From NCBI GenBank assembly GCA_948567375.1, contig OX419760.1:1178001-1242000 (forward strand): a stretch of DNA of 64,000 bases, read 5' to 3'. The notes below the pieces were generated by a model that made no database searches, was not told the origin of the DNA, and saw only the letters and a list, made by a program, of their open reading frames with translations. The translations under genes and the position numbers were made by a program. The stretch comes from Lunularia cruciata. Its lineage: Eukaryota; Streptophyta; Marchantiopsida; Lunulariales; Lunulariaceae. Positions 34,098-46,352 of the stretch are shown here, piece after piece; the first letter of the stretch is position 1, and every line of letters starts with the position of its first letter.

Positions 34098-37000
34098 TTG
34101 GAAGATTTCAAGCAATAAATGTTTCATGAGCCACATGAGATATTGGCAGAATTGAAGTAGATTGGTTTTGTGAGGAATTAAATCACTTAGTTCCAAAACA
34201 CCATAATGCAAATTCTAGAGATACTAAAAGATGAAGCTTTGGATCAATTTGTGAGGACTTGAAATCACAAACCAAACTATAAGAGACCATATAGGAGTCC
34301 AAACACTTAGAAAAAGCTATGCAATTGGCTAAGAACTTTGATTCTTTGATTGCTACAACTTGGTCTTGATTTAGACCTCCACAAAACCTACAAACACACC
34401 ATATATGGATGGAAGAGCCACACCTATGGAGATTGATGTCATCCAACAAAGACCACTTGGCACTACATATAGAGAAATATTATGACAAAATGGTGGTTGC
34501 TTCTATTGTTGCCAAATAAGGCATTGTATTGCCAAATGTCTAACTAGGAATAGATAACCTTGATTTATTGCCCAAATGGAGTTCTTGGAACATGAGTATC
34601 AAGGAAACAAAGAATCTCCATAGGAGATATCATGCCACTTATGGGAAATTGATTTGTTCCAACAAGATTGAATGGTTGACCTATACAAGTTTGATACACT
34701 TGCAAGGTATGAAATCTAATCATCGTTGTATAATTTTGGTTGATTGTGGGAGTTCTCAAAATTGTATATCTATGCAATTAGCAAAGAAAATATGTGATTC
34801 ATATCAAGTCAATATTTTTTAGTAGATTGATGATTGCGGATGGAAGAAAGGTGATGCATTTCATACCTCACATCCTCTTACAATTAAGGTTGGGAAGGAC
34901 TTTTTGGAGTGTATGAGTTTCTAGTAGCTCTTTTACACTACAATGTTGTTTTAGGTCTACCTTGGCTTAAAAGTCATAAGATTCAATTTGATTAGACCCA
35001 ACAATAAATTCAAGGACAAAACCAAGGTAAGAATACCAATTAAGTTGTCTAGCACCTTTGAGTACAATCCTAAAATATTCAATCCCAAGATGCAAATTTT
35101 GTCAATATGGCAACTATAGAGCAAGCTTTGGAGAAAAATAGTCTCATTTTTGGTATGCGGATCAAGCCAATTGCAAAAGGGGAATCTAATGAGGGCAAGA
35201 AACCTCAAAAAACAATGGTTGATCAGATAGTGCAAGAATTTTCAAGTTTATTTCTAGCTGATCTTCCAAAAGGGTTGCCTTCTTATCAAGGTACACCTTT
35301 CAAGGGCAATCTATTGCCAAGTAGTATTCTTATAAGTGGATCAATTTAGAGACTCTCATCAAAGGAGCTAAAAGAGCTTTGAATAACATTGACCAAGTTG
35401 TTGGAGAAGGATTTCATACAACAAAGTACATCTCCTTGGATAGCACTAGTACTCTTTGTACCAAAGAAGAATGGAGCACTTCAATTTTATATTGACTATT
35501 ATGGCCTTACTAAAAAATGGTAAAGAATATGTATTCTTTGGCTCAAATTGATGGCATGTTGGATCAATTGAGTGGAACACAATACTTCTCCAAGTTGGAT
35601 CTTTGAAGTTCCTATTGGAAAATTCCCATTGATAAGGAGTATGTGCAAAAAATTGCCTTTTGCATGTAAGGTAGGAGCATTTTGAGTGGAGAGTTTTACC
35701 TTTTAGGCTTACTAATGCTTTGTCAATTATGGATCAAATGCATAGGATGTTAAATGGGCTATTAGATCAATACATGATAGTGTTCTTGGATCTACAATAT
35801 GATGGAAGTAAAATACAAAAATCATAGACAAGAAGTACTAAGACAACTTTACCAATGGAATTTGTAATGTAAAAAGTCAAAGTGTAATTTTTAGTAGAAG
35901 GAAATTACTTTCATGGGTCATAAGGTCTCATTAGAGAGGATCAAGATGGAAGGGGAGAAAATCAAGGCTGTTACCAATAGACTTAGTCTTAAAGATGCTA
36001 TGAAAGTGTGGGAATTTAATGGATTGCCAAGTTTTACCAAAGTTCATCCTTTATTGTGCTCACATAGTCACACCATTGATTGCTCTCTTGGGGAAGACAT
36101 CAAGCTTTCAATGGGCCACCAAGCACAAAGAAGCATTCAAGAAACTAAAGCATATGGTGTCTTCATGACCCTTCATGTCTTCATGACCATCTTCCAACCA
36201 TATAATCCTCAATTACCTTGTGTTGTTTATTTAGATGTTTCTAACTTTTCCATTGGAGTTAGGTTGCAACAAGAATTTTTAGGTGGATTATATCACATTG
36301 TCTTTTTATCTTGCTAATTAACCACTTAAAAAATCAATTAATCTGCTTAGGATCAAGAATAACTAGCAATGGTATATGCTACAAAGGTATGGAGATATTA
36401 TTTCTTGGAGAAACAAATAATCATGCAAACCAATCACAAATCTTTTTTACAAATCTTACATTTGGAGCATATGAAAATTCAACATTATTGATGGGAAGAG
36501 CAAGTAAATTATTTGACATCAAGCTTGAGTATAAACCTAGTAAGTTCCATGTCATTCTTGATGTCCTATCACAATGACCATATTTGAATATTTTCCTTGA
36601 ATCTCTTATAACATCAGCCACTACAATAGTGTCAATTGACTCAAAAGTCCAAATTAATTTTAGGACCACTTTACAAAAAGACCACTTCTTACAATTAGTA
36701 CAGGTTCATTTTGTAGTACAAAAAAAATATAACACTTTCTCCTTCAAAGAAGCACTTCTATTTTGTGAGAACCAAATTTATATTCTATGCAAGGGTGGTC
36801 TACAACTTGTGCAGCTTCAAGTGGCCCATGACTTACCAATTGTATGGATGTGGACAAGATGTTGGGTACCCTACAATGTAAGCAATGATGGCCCAACATG
36901 TACTGAAATTTTTTCCATCTTGTGAGAGATGCCAACTCAAAAAATCCAATAACAAAAAGTTGAGTGGAATCCTAAAACCACTACTAATTCCATCTACCTA

Positions 37001-37284
37001 GTGGGAACATGTAAGCTTAGACCTCATCATATCCTTACCAAAGATGGACCAACACCATATAGAATCATAGTGTTTGTTGATAAACTCAACAAGAATATTC
37101 ACTAACTCATATTGTGGATACAATTGATGCTTCAACATTGGCCAATATCTACTTTGGCATGTCTTCAAGCACCATGAGATGCAAAGGATTCTCATTTCTG
37201 ATTGAGATCCTTGCTTTATTGGTAAAATTTGGCAAGCACTTTTTAAACTCCTTGGTACCAACCTTGTGTTATCTATAGCTTATC
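34098..37284 (+). pseudogene. Family A fragment: gag to integrase core, no LTRs
   Basis: It starts inside gag (matching 23578 onward) and keeps a perfect zinc knuckle, CFYCCQIRHCIAKC, at 34498-34539. The protease core reads ILVDCGSSQNCIS (near 34735-34775). One 20-residue linker unit follows (35083-35142), then RT ([12 protein letters not shown]; the FLDD box is destroyed near 35790), RNase H to about 36577, the integrase zinc-binding part (36584-36900) and the core. It stops at 37284 inside the AYHPQ motif, where a minus-strand family A LTR begins. It is dead from stops and lacks both ends. Confidence 0.85.
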
Positions 37285-37568
37285 TGTAAAAGACCAAGAT
37301 TGAGGAGAGAAATATGAGAATGGAAACTCACATTGGGACAATTGAATATGCAAAAACTCCAAATGCCTAACATGAGCTTTGGCTTTGGTATTTATAGGTA
37401 GCATACAAGGCTCTTGAGAAACTTCTCAAGAAGCTTTTTTGAACTGCTTTCTTAGAGTGCAAGCCAAGTTAAGCATCCTAGATACTTCTAGAATATTTTG
37501 GGCTAATTTGGCTTATTCTCTACTTTGTTAGCCTTACTAACTACATCGCTAAACTCCATATTGTTACA
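37285..37568 (-). repeat. Family A 3' LTR, short (284 bp)
   Basis: TGTAAAAGACC start and TTGTTACA end on the plus strand (inverted LTR ends). It has lost most palindromic modules compared with other copies. Confidence 0.85.
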
Positions 37569-39100
37569 TATTTTCCCACCGCTAGTTGGTGATGTTCTTA
37601 TTGCCATTGAAGCTACAAACTCTTGGATGGCCATCTGTGCATTTTGGAGATGAGAAAGAGGTTCCCGTGTGGCATCATGAAAGGAATACCCTTTCCAAAT
37701 GACCTTGTACTCTATATGTTGTTGTCGTCCTTATTGAATATGGCAACATGCAAGGATACGATCAACTTCATACTCGTCATGATCATTGATAGGGATAGGA
37801 AGAGGAGGAAGTTGGGCACAAGAGTAAAAAAAGATGGGTTAGGACAAAAGGTTTCAACTTGGAAATGTGAAAGATAGGGTGGATGCGCATATGACAAGGT
37901 AAGGCAAGTTGATAAGCAACATGAGAGATGATTTGGGTGACATCAAAGGGTCCTATCCAATTAGGGGCAAGTTTACAAACTTGGGTATCAAGTGGGAAGA
38001 GTAGGTCACTAGAGGATAGCATGACTTATCACCTATTGCAAAAGTGAGATCATGATGATGGTGGTCCGCATATTATTTCTGACAATGTTGAGCAACAAGG
38101 AGGTGATATTTGGCTTGTTGGAGAGATTGGGATATGGTGGTCAAGAAGGTTGAAGTATGAGGAACCTGAGATGGAGGAGGAGCAAGAGAGAATCTAGAAC
38201 AAGCAGATCTTGGCAAAAATTGAGAAAGAAAGGAGAAAATCCAATGCTTGCCTATTTGGAATTATTGTAGGTAAATTCTTCAACTACAAGACATTCATCT
38301 CAATTGGTATGGTGGACATTGACGAAGGAACGTAGTATATCCAAGGTACAATTTGCACGTTTGGTTTGTCTATTAGTTTGACGATGATAGGCCATGGACA
38401 AACCAAGCCAAACATCACAAAGAGTGTTTACCAAAACTTCCCGGTGAATCAAGGATCATGGTCGGAGATGAGTACACGTGGTATCCCATGATACTTGAAG
38501 ACATTGTTGAAATAGATTGCGCTAAGTTTAGAGCATCCATGATATCAAAAGTTTGTGCAATTGGATTTTCTTAATAAGCTTATCCACAAACACCATGATT
38601 GTTGTGTGTCCTTGGTTTGTCTTGGGCAAGGATGTGATGAGATCCAAGCTCATGTGTTTCCATTGAGCGGATGGAATGGGGAGTGGTTGAAGGAGTCCAC
38701 TTGGCTTTTGGTTGTTGGCCTTGTTATGTTGGCAGTTCTCACATGATCAGACAAACTCTCAAACATCTTGAGTCATGTTGGGCCACCACCATCAGTGTTG
38801 GAGGGTACCCAAGGTCTTGTCTACACCCACACCCATATGACTAACTATTGGTAAATCATGGGCTTCTTGAAGGAGCACAAGTCAGAGATCACATTTGGCT
38901 GGAACATAGATCTGGTCCTCATGCAATAGAAGGCCTTCCTTGAAGGAGAAAATGTTGTACTCCTTGTCGCATGTTGTAAGATGACCATGTACCATTCGGA
39001 AAAAGGGATCTTGTTGTAGAGCTGACCAAAACTTGTTTTGGACCTTGGAGTCAATTGATACCATTGTAATTGTTGTCGTGATGAGAGGAAAAGATTTCAA
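37569..39100 (-). pseudogene. Family A integrase and chromodomain remnant
   Basis: From right to left: zinc-binding part (SFPLITTTITMVSIDSKVQN ... CDKEYNIFSFKEGLL, 38882-39100), core with VLISDHDP (second Asp kept), RQTKRANC where Lys (38360-38362) replaces the catalytic Glu, then LPLDTQVCKLAPNWIGPFDV and HPIFHISKLKPF (37783-38022), and the chromodomain tail near 37640. Stops are scattered. Confidence 0.85.
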
Positions 39101-39109
39101 ATCAACTCA

Positions 39110-40480
39110 TCATGATAGAGTATCAAGGATGACATGGAACCAACCTGGTTTGTACTCAAGTTTGATGTCAAACAATTGGAGTTGTTCCTCCCATCGATGA
39201 TGTTGACTCTTCATGTATTCCAAGTGTAAGGTTTGCAACAATGGTTTGTGATCAATTTGTATGATCACTTTTTTTCCCAAGAGATAATGCCTCCATACCT
39301 TGGTGCCATATACCATGGCAAGTTTTTCTTGATCTTGAGCAAAGCAATTTCTTTCAGCCGTATTTAGTCAGCAAGACACAAAGGCAATGGGATGTAGTCC
39401 ATCTAGGAATTCTTGTTGCAACACAGCTCCAATTGTAAAGTTAAAAGCATCAAAATCAACCACACAAGGTAGTTGAGGATCATATGTTTGAAGAATAGGC
39501 CTTGAAGACACCATATGTTTCAAATTTTGGAATGATTTTTCATGCTTGGTGGTTCACTAGAAGTTTGAGTTCTTCCCCAAGAGGTCAATCAATGGTGCAG
39601 CCACATGAGCATAATAATGGATGAACCATCTGTAAAAACTGGCCAATCCATTAAATGCCCATCCTTAAGTAGCATCCTTCGGAGTAGGCCAATCAATAAT
39701 TGCCTTGATTTTCTCCTCTTCCATCTTGATCCCCTCCAATGAGATCTTATGACCCAAGAAGGTAACTTCCTTTTGCCAAAAGGCACACTTTGGTATTTCT
39801 TATCGTAGTTGTCTTAGGACTTCTTGCACATGATTCACGTGTTCTACCTCTATATTGCTATAGATTAAGATGTCATCTAAGAACACCATCACCTACCAAT
39901 CCAATAGTCCATCTAACACCTGATACATCTAATCCATGAAGACTGTTGGAGCATTAATGAGCCTAAAAGGTAGAGCTCTCTACTCGAAATGCCCATACCT
40001 TGTGCAAAAGGTAGTCTTTTGCACATCCTCCCTATCAATGGAGATTTTCCAATAGCCGCTGCAAAGATCCAACTTGGAAAAGTATTATGCTCCACTTAAT
40101 TGATCAATAAAGTCATTGATCCAAGGCAAGGGATATGCATTCTTCATTGTTTGCTTACTAAGCCCATGGTAATCAATACAAAAATAAAGTCCTCCATCCT
40201 TTTTTGGAACAAATAGTACCAATGCTCTCCAAGGAAAGGTGTTATGTCGTATGAAGTCCTTCTCCAACAACTCCATAAGTGTTGTTTGCAACTCCTCCAA
40301 CTCCTTTGGTGAGAGCCAATAGATTGGTCTACTCACTAGAGTACTCACTAGCAATAACTTAATCTTGAAGGGCATTACACAATCGGAGAGTAATCCCTTT
40401 GGCAGATCATCCGCAAACACATCCGCAAACTCTTGAACTATTTGATCAACCATTGCTTGATGAGGCTCTTGGCCCTCCTC
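39110..40480 (-). pseudogene. Family A RT and RNase H remnant, best preserved
   Basis: RT starts near [19 protein letters not shown] (40453), with [20 protein letters not shown], and reaches FLDDILIYS near 39850-39876, with both catalytic Asp residues intact. The connection reads HKISLEGIKMEEEKIKAI then FNGLASFYRWFIHYYAH. RNase H ends with VIIQIDHKPLLQTLH and FHVILDTLS (39110-39316). Stops and frameshifts are fewer than in the other copies. Confidence 0.85.
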
Positions 40481-40525
40481 AGACTGTCCTTGTGCAATCT
40501 ACTTGATCTACACCACAAAAATAGA

Positions 40526-40705
40526 CTTATCTTCCTCCAAAGCTTCCTTTATGGTTGCTTCACTAACAAACTTCTCATCTAGGGACTCATCTTTCTTCAA
40601 AGCTTGCTCCATGGTTGCTTTCTTGGTAAACTTCCCATCTTGGGACTCATCCCCCTTCAGGGCTTGCTCTATTGCTACCTTCTTGAGAAAATTCCTATCT
40701 TGGGA
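40526..40705 (-). repeat. Three 20-residue coding repeats between protease and RT
   Basis: Three consecutive 60-bp units (40646-40705, 40586-40645, 40526-40585) encode SQDRNFLKKVAIEQALKGDE, SQDGKFTKKATMEQALKKDE and SLDEKFVSEATIKEALEEDK. They are in frame with each other and with the flanking sequence, with no stop. The units are amphipathic and charged, probably helical. Confidence 0.85.
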
Positions 40706-40765
40706 CTGACTATTTTTGGGTGTCTTATTCAAAGGTGCCAAACAACCTAATTTGAAATTCCTACC

Positions 40766-41240
40766 TTAGTGTTGTACTTGAATTTTTCGTCGGGTCCAAT
40801 AAAATTGAACCTTATGACATTCAAGCCAAGGTAGTCCTAGAATGATATCGTAGTATAGAGGTGCCATTACAAACCTCATATACTCCAAATACTCCTTCCT
40901 AATCTTGAAGGTAATAGGATGTGAGGTACGGAATGCAGAACCCTTTCTACCATCCGCCATCATTAATCTACTTCTAATTATTGGGATGATAGGAATACCC
41001 AATTCTTTTGCTACTTGCATAGACATGCAAGTAGCAATTCTTTGAACTTCCAAAATCAACCAAAATCAACCAAAATCCTACAACCCCAATTAGATATCAT
41101 ACATTGCAAGTGAAGCAAACTTGCATAATCAAGACTTCAATCCCATTGGAACTAATCAAGTTCCCAATAGGTGGCTCAAAATCTCCTATTGTGATTCCTT
41201 GTTTCCCTTATCTTTTTACTCCACAAACTCCATCTGTGCA
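40766..41240 (-). pseudogene. Family A protease remnant
   Basis: The open stretch includes MQVAKELGIPIIPIIRSRLM, ADGRKGSAFRTSHPITFKI and YDIILGLPWLECHKVQF, the conserved part after the retropepsin active site. The active-site segment itself (near 41060-41090) is damaged by small repeats of the CAAAATCAAC type. Confidence 0.75.
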
Positions 41241-42172
41241 ACTTGTCAAGGTTGCACATTCTTGAGTGGGCATTTAGTGATACAATGTCCCAATTGGTGA
41301 CAATAAAAAACCATTGTTTTGTCTCAATTTCTCTCTATCTACAATGCCAAGTGGTCTCCATTGAATGGCATCAATCTCCATTGGTGTTGTCTCTTCCACC
41401 CATGTGTAGTGTATCGGTAGGTTCTATGGAGGTCAAGACCAAGTTGTTGCAACCAAGGAATCAAAATGTTTGGCCAACCACAAGGCTTCCTCCAAGTGTT
41501 GTGACTCTTGCATGGTTATCTCTAATTTGGTTCTTGTCTTCAAGCCCCTCACAAATCAATCTAGAGCGTCACCTTCCAATATATCTAGAATTTGCATGAT
41601 GGTGTTCTAAAATTACATGATGTAACTTCTTATTGAGCCAAGCTATTTCAACTCTACCAACCTATCTTGTGCAGCTCGTGTGGCATTTATAGTTTAGAGC
41701 TGACTAATTATTGCACTCTTGAGTTCTTCCCACGTCAAGATTTGTGCAAAAATTTGTTGTTCAGCTTAGTCCACTCGGAATCTCCACCATAGCTTTGCTA
41801 ATCCATCCAATTGGCTAGAAGCCAAGAGAATCTATTTTTTCTTATTTTGCAGATTGGTAGCTTCAAAATAATGTTCACAATCAAATACAAAATTCTCCAT
41901 TACACTTGGGAGATGCTTACCTTGGGAATCAGATTCAATCTTCTCCTTCTCAAATTGGTATTCTCTCTATGTGCTCTTGTCGTCAAAGATCTTGTTCATC
42001 CAACAATCAAGTAAGGTGCTCAATTTGTTGTTGCATAGCAAGGAATAACCTTGGGCATTGCACCCTTCATTGTTACTTTATCACACCACCCCTAATCTAT
42101 CTACTTTATCAATACATAAAAGCAACACATCCACCATTCTCCATAAGTTACAACCGGAAGCACCAAGGGTTC
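41241..42172 (-). pseudogene. Family A gag remnant
   Basis: The minus strand shows YFEATNLQNKKKQILLASSQ and LDGLAKLWWRF (about 41775-41880), FVRGLKTRTKLE (near 41530), and a zinc knuckle near 41280-41318 that reads FYCHQLGHCITKC, with the first Cys lost. Gag stops are scattered. The leader is split by the B LTR at 42173. Confidence 0.75.
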
Positions 42173-42915
42173 CTTAAATACTCCGAGGATAAAAGAAGAG
42201 AGAAAACATAGATTTCACACTCAATCCTCCGATGCCCCAAAGGAGCACTTTCTCTTTATTATATAAACAAAGAGGATCTCCTCCAAGGAAGCTCTACCGT
42301 AGGATTAGGCACATAGATAGTTGACATATCAGCAAGCTCCAACATTGGATTACTTACTTGGGTGGGTGACATGTTGGTCATGGTCCTTTCTAGTTTGTCA
42401 AACAAACTTTGACTAGAGAGAATCTTTTAAGGAATATTCCTATATGAATTTCATAATCACATCTGTGAGGTACCGTTGGAAAGCTCTTGATGAGACAAAC
42501 CAAGGGGGCGGAAAGCCAACCTTTCTTCCATTTGGGGAAGAAAATTTGCACTTTTTTTAGGCCTTATGCATTCGTTTAGGCCTCCAAAACTGCCTTCAAA
42601 GATTTCAGGCATATTTCAATTCCTACTCTATTAGTAGAAGTTCTCTTTTGGTGATACCTCTTTCTGATCTATTTAGTCCATCATGTATAACATCCTTCTA
42701 GATGTTACCAAACCAATCTCACCTTTAAATCATATGTCTAGCTATTGGTTATAGCTATTGGTTTCAAGTCTATTTTGGTTTCTACCTTATTAGTAGAAAT
42801 ACTCTTTTGGTGATACTTTTTTATGATCTATTTTTTCCATCATGTATAACATCATTCTAGATGTTACCAAACCAAATTTCACATCTAGATCATATGGCTA
42901 GCTCTTGGTATTACA
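42173..42915 (-). repeat. Solo LTR of family B (743 bp) with internal duplication
   Basis: It aligns with other B LTRs and sits inside the gag leader of a family A element. A block of about 150 bp (TATTAGTAGAAGT ... ATATGTCTAGCT) is present twice, at about 42627-42750 and 42788-42905. No internal B sequence adjoins it. Confidence 0.8.
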
Positions 42916-43069
42916 ATTCCTCAGATATGGTGATCATATGCATAAAATCTTGTACAAAGCGTGAGGTGATGAATTACGTGAAACAATGCTTGGGAAGTAC
43001 TTGGACATGAAAATCCCAATGGTTTGGTAGAAGTGGATTTGGTGGTCCATATATTCTATCCATCCCATT

Positions 43070-43085
43070 CTTTCTCTAATACCAA
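43070..43085 (-). other. Primer binding site of family A
   Basis: The minus strand reads TTGGTATTAGAGAAAG next to the 5' LTR, a diverged initiator tRNA-Met type site. Confidence 0.6.
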
Positions 43086-43438
43086 TGTAAAAGATCAAGA
43101 CCAAGGAGAGAAATAGGAGAATGGAAACTCACATTGGGACACTTGAATGCGGGAAAACTCCAAATACCTAGCATGAACTTCGGCTTTGGTACTTATAGGT
43201 AGCATACAAGGCTCTTGAGAAGCTTCTCAAGAAGCTTCCTTCTAGAAGCTGCCTACTTGGCGTGCAAGCTAAGCTAGTTGGAAGCTTCTAGAAGTTACCA
43301 ACTTGGGGTGCAAGTTAAGCTAGTCAAGAAGCTTCTCAAGAAGCTTCCTAGATACTTCTAGAATATTTTGGGCTACTATGGCTTATTCTCTACTTTGCTA
43401 GCCTTACTAATTACATCGCTAAAATCCATATTGTTACA
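43086..43438 (-). repeat. Family A 5' LTR (353 bp)
   Basis: TGTAAAAGATC start and TTGTTACA end on the plus strand. It includes a perfect three-unit GAAGCTTCTAGAA at 43281-43293. Confidence 0.85.
43281..43293 (-). promoter_or_regulatory. Perfect heat-shock-element-like site in A LTR
   Basis: GAAGCTTCTAGAA gives GAA-TTC-GAA with exact 5-bp periodicity, inside the palindromic module of U3. Confidence 0.5.
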
Positions 43439-43799
43439 AGTACACTCCCATAGTCCCAAAGCCTCTTGTAAGTCCCATGCACATAGGTCCCACAACCATC
43501 CTATAGGTCCCATTTATTCAGCTCCCACGGCCTGCACACATCTCCCGCAATAGAATCCTATAACTCTTTCAAGACACATTTGTCCTAAACTTCAAGTGAG
43601 TGTGACTTTATTTTCTATGATCTTGGAATTTATAAAAATCACTAAGAAGATGCTCCCAATAAAATAAGCTACACCTCTATTGCATTTATATTCACAAATA
43701 TGTAGATATAGATCCTGATGTGAACTATCATTTTGTTCATTCCCATAAATTGAATCTCATAAAGTGAAGATCTGTCACATCTTGACTCCTCATCATTCC
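43439..43799. other. No gene recognised
   Basis: A short C-rich stretch with repeated GTCCCA blocks (43455-43540) and then AT-rich sequence. No coding pattern. Confidence 0.45.
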
Positions 43800-46352
43800 C
43801 ATGATTAATTAGACTCCATATTTAACTATCATAATGAGCTAGCTGAATCACTTACCACTCAATTTCTTCTTTTTACTCTCATATAGAGAGTGTTATATTT
43901 TTAGATAATGACTCAATCCTCTTTATCTGACCATTAATTAACTCCATTCTTTCACTCTCATCCTTCTCTAGCTCTATCTTTAACTATATTGCAATAGTGA
44001 AAGATAAAAAATTCTCTATTGTTCCAATGTCTATCAATACTCTCACTTGATTGCCTTTTAGGATTTGTTTATGATAATTAAATGTGCATTTATCTTCCTC
44101 AATCTTTGCACACTTGTCATCTTCTTTTTTCCGCTTTTGCTCCTTTCTTTTGAGCCAATAATACCACAAAATACATTTACTAGCAATCTTTATTTTCTAA
44201 TGTGATTTAAGCATCCTCATATTTGATTTTTTCCTCTAGATAGTTCAAAGGTTACTTATATAGATGCCAAGGGCCCCTATAAAGTGAGCATGATAATTGA
44301 TAGTTATTTGCCCAAATCTGCCATAATTATAATAGTGTTATTGTTTTTCTTGAGCACCTTCTCCCTTGAGGACTCCATCTTTCCTTTCTTTGATATGTCT
44401 CCATTCTCTTTGAAATGGTTGAGCTCCTTGATCTCAAAAATGAATGTTGCCTAATTCCATAGGAATTGGTCCACCAAAGTGTGGCATTTCAACTTGATGG
44501 TGTTGTGTTAGGGCTACCATTCCACCATCTCCAAGTGCTCATGCTACTCTTTAAGCATGCACAATGGCTTCAAAAATTATGCAAGGATTTATACCATCCA
44601 CTCTTTTGAATTTGCTCTTTAGCCTTTGTTTGATGCTTTCAAGAGCTTTTCTGTGCTCATATTAATTATAGCAACTGTTAGGTCAAGAAATGCCTCCACA
44701 TATTATTGGATGCTATTCTTTTGCTTCAACCTCCATAGTTGAGTTTGAGCCATCTGCACAAAATTCACCAATTGGAAACTCTTCAACATCTCTTCTTGTA
44801 TTGTTGTCCAAGTGATCTCCCTTCTTTTTGCCAACATTGATTGTTCCTAATTATTGCACCGTGTGAGAGCTTTATTAATCAAGTACCCATATGAAAATAT
44901 GCTTGTAGGACAATCTATAGTCTATGATGTGAATAATAAAAAATATCAATTCATTCTTGAGATCTAGTTCTTCATTACTTCTATGGAGTGTTGCCTTGGT
45001 AAGGCTTAATATTGCATGTCTACTTCATTTTTAGTAACAATGTAGCTTCATTGTTGACCAAGATCTACCATTATTGTGGGTGACTTTACAAGTACTTTGA
45101 TAGTTGTCATTGGTTTTTGGGATGATCTTCCCTCTTGCATTACATTATTGTTCTTTATGTAAATACTTGATTTTGTAATGCCTTCATTATCATCTTGATC
45201 TTTCAGAACTTGTTCAACATCCCATGTATTCCTTGCATCAAATCCTACAACTACAAATCTATGTTTTGTATACACTATGGACTGAATAGATACTTATATC
45301 AATATAGGGTTGATATGATTACTTGGGAAGGAGCACAAACTATTAGGACTACCATGGGCCCTTAGAGGCTATCACTTGTTGATAATACTCCTCACTAAAA
45401 TTGCAAACTATAAAATCTCTAAACATCACTTTTGGTTATTACAATATATTTTAGATTTCTACTTGAGTATTGAGTATTAAAGGAAGGGTATTTGGTATAT
45501 TCATATCTATTGCATCATAACAAAATTTAAATCATCTCTAAATCCTACTCTCTGAAGTATATCATAAGATTTGGCAAATTCATTACTACATCCATGAGAT
45601 CTGCTCCAAAATGGTAAATGAAGTTTAGACTCACTTGCTTGTATTAGATATACATAATCTTGATGTGTAAAAGATTGAGGAAAGGAAGATTATATGCTGG
45701 AAATCAACATCTAGAAGGATCCATCCCATTCCCTCTCCAAAACACTCAACCTCTCAATACATACTACTCTTTCTACCCTTGAAATTAATCAGTCTCAAGC
45801 TTGTGTTCTTCTAAGAGTGGTGATCCACTTACTTGAATTAGAATACCTACTTTGATACCATTGTGAGAACTTGAATATAGAAGTATACAAAGATTAGAAC
45901 TCCCAATAAACTTTGATGTCCAAAAGGAGCACTTTGTCTTTATTATATAGCCAAGAAGATCCTCTCAAGGGAGCTACACCCTCAGATTGGTGACATGTTA
46001 TCCCTCATTCTATTTGGTTGGTCAAACAAGTTTGAAAAAAGAGAATCTTTTAGGGATCATTCTATAGGAAGCTCAAAACAACATGGAAAAGGTACCATTG
46101 GAAGGATCTTGATGAGACAAACAAGAGGGGAGAAGGCAATACCTTTTCCTTTAGGAGCAAAAAGTGTTTTATTTTTGAGTCCTAATTCTTTTGTTTAGGC
46201 CTCTAAAATTAGCTCTAAAAAATTTTGTGTGTTATTAGCTCTTTTGGTGACTCCTCTATCTAGTCTACTTAGATCATCATGTATAACATATCTAAAGATA
46301 TTATCAAGCCAATTTTCACCTCCAACTAATTTTTCTAGATAATAATATTACA
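43800..46352 (-). mobile_element. Family B 5' half: LTR, primer site, gag, protease
   Basis: The 5' LTR (45861-46352) is followed on the minus strand by a primer site (45841-45860, TGGTATCAAAGTAGGTATTC) and gag. The protease start (KGNQVRVLIDIGTIENFLS) lies near 43995-44050. Reading is lost at about 43800, so RT and the rest are missing. It parallels 28500-31245. Stops are frequent. Confidence 0.8.
45861..46352 (-). repeat. Family B 5' LTR (492 bp)
   Basis: It aligns with other B LTRs, shares the TTTATTATATAGCCAAG core promoter block and ends ATATTACA. It is shortened internally. Confidence 0.8.

Larger units (their letters stand above)
37285..43438 (-). mobile_element. Family A chromovirus, full length, with solo LTR B inside
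   Basis: Both LTRs are present (3' at 37285-37568, 5' at 43086-43438), with gag, protease, linker, RT, RNase H, integrase and chromodomain in order on the minus strand. A family B LTR (42173-42915) sits in the gag leader. Without it the element is about 5.4 kb. It is the best preserved family A pol in the window, but still has stops. It inserted into, or replaced, the end of the plus-strand fragment at 34098-37284. Confidence 0.85.
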
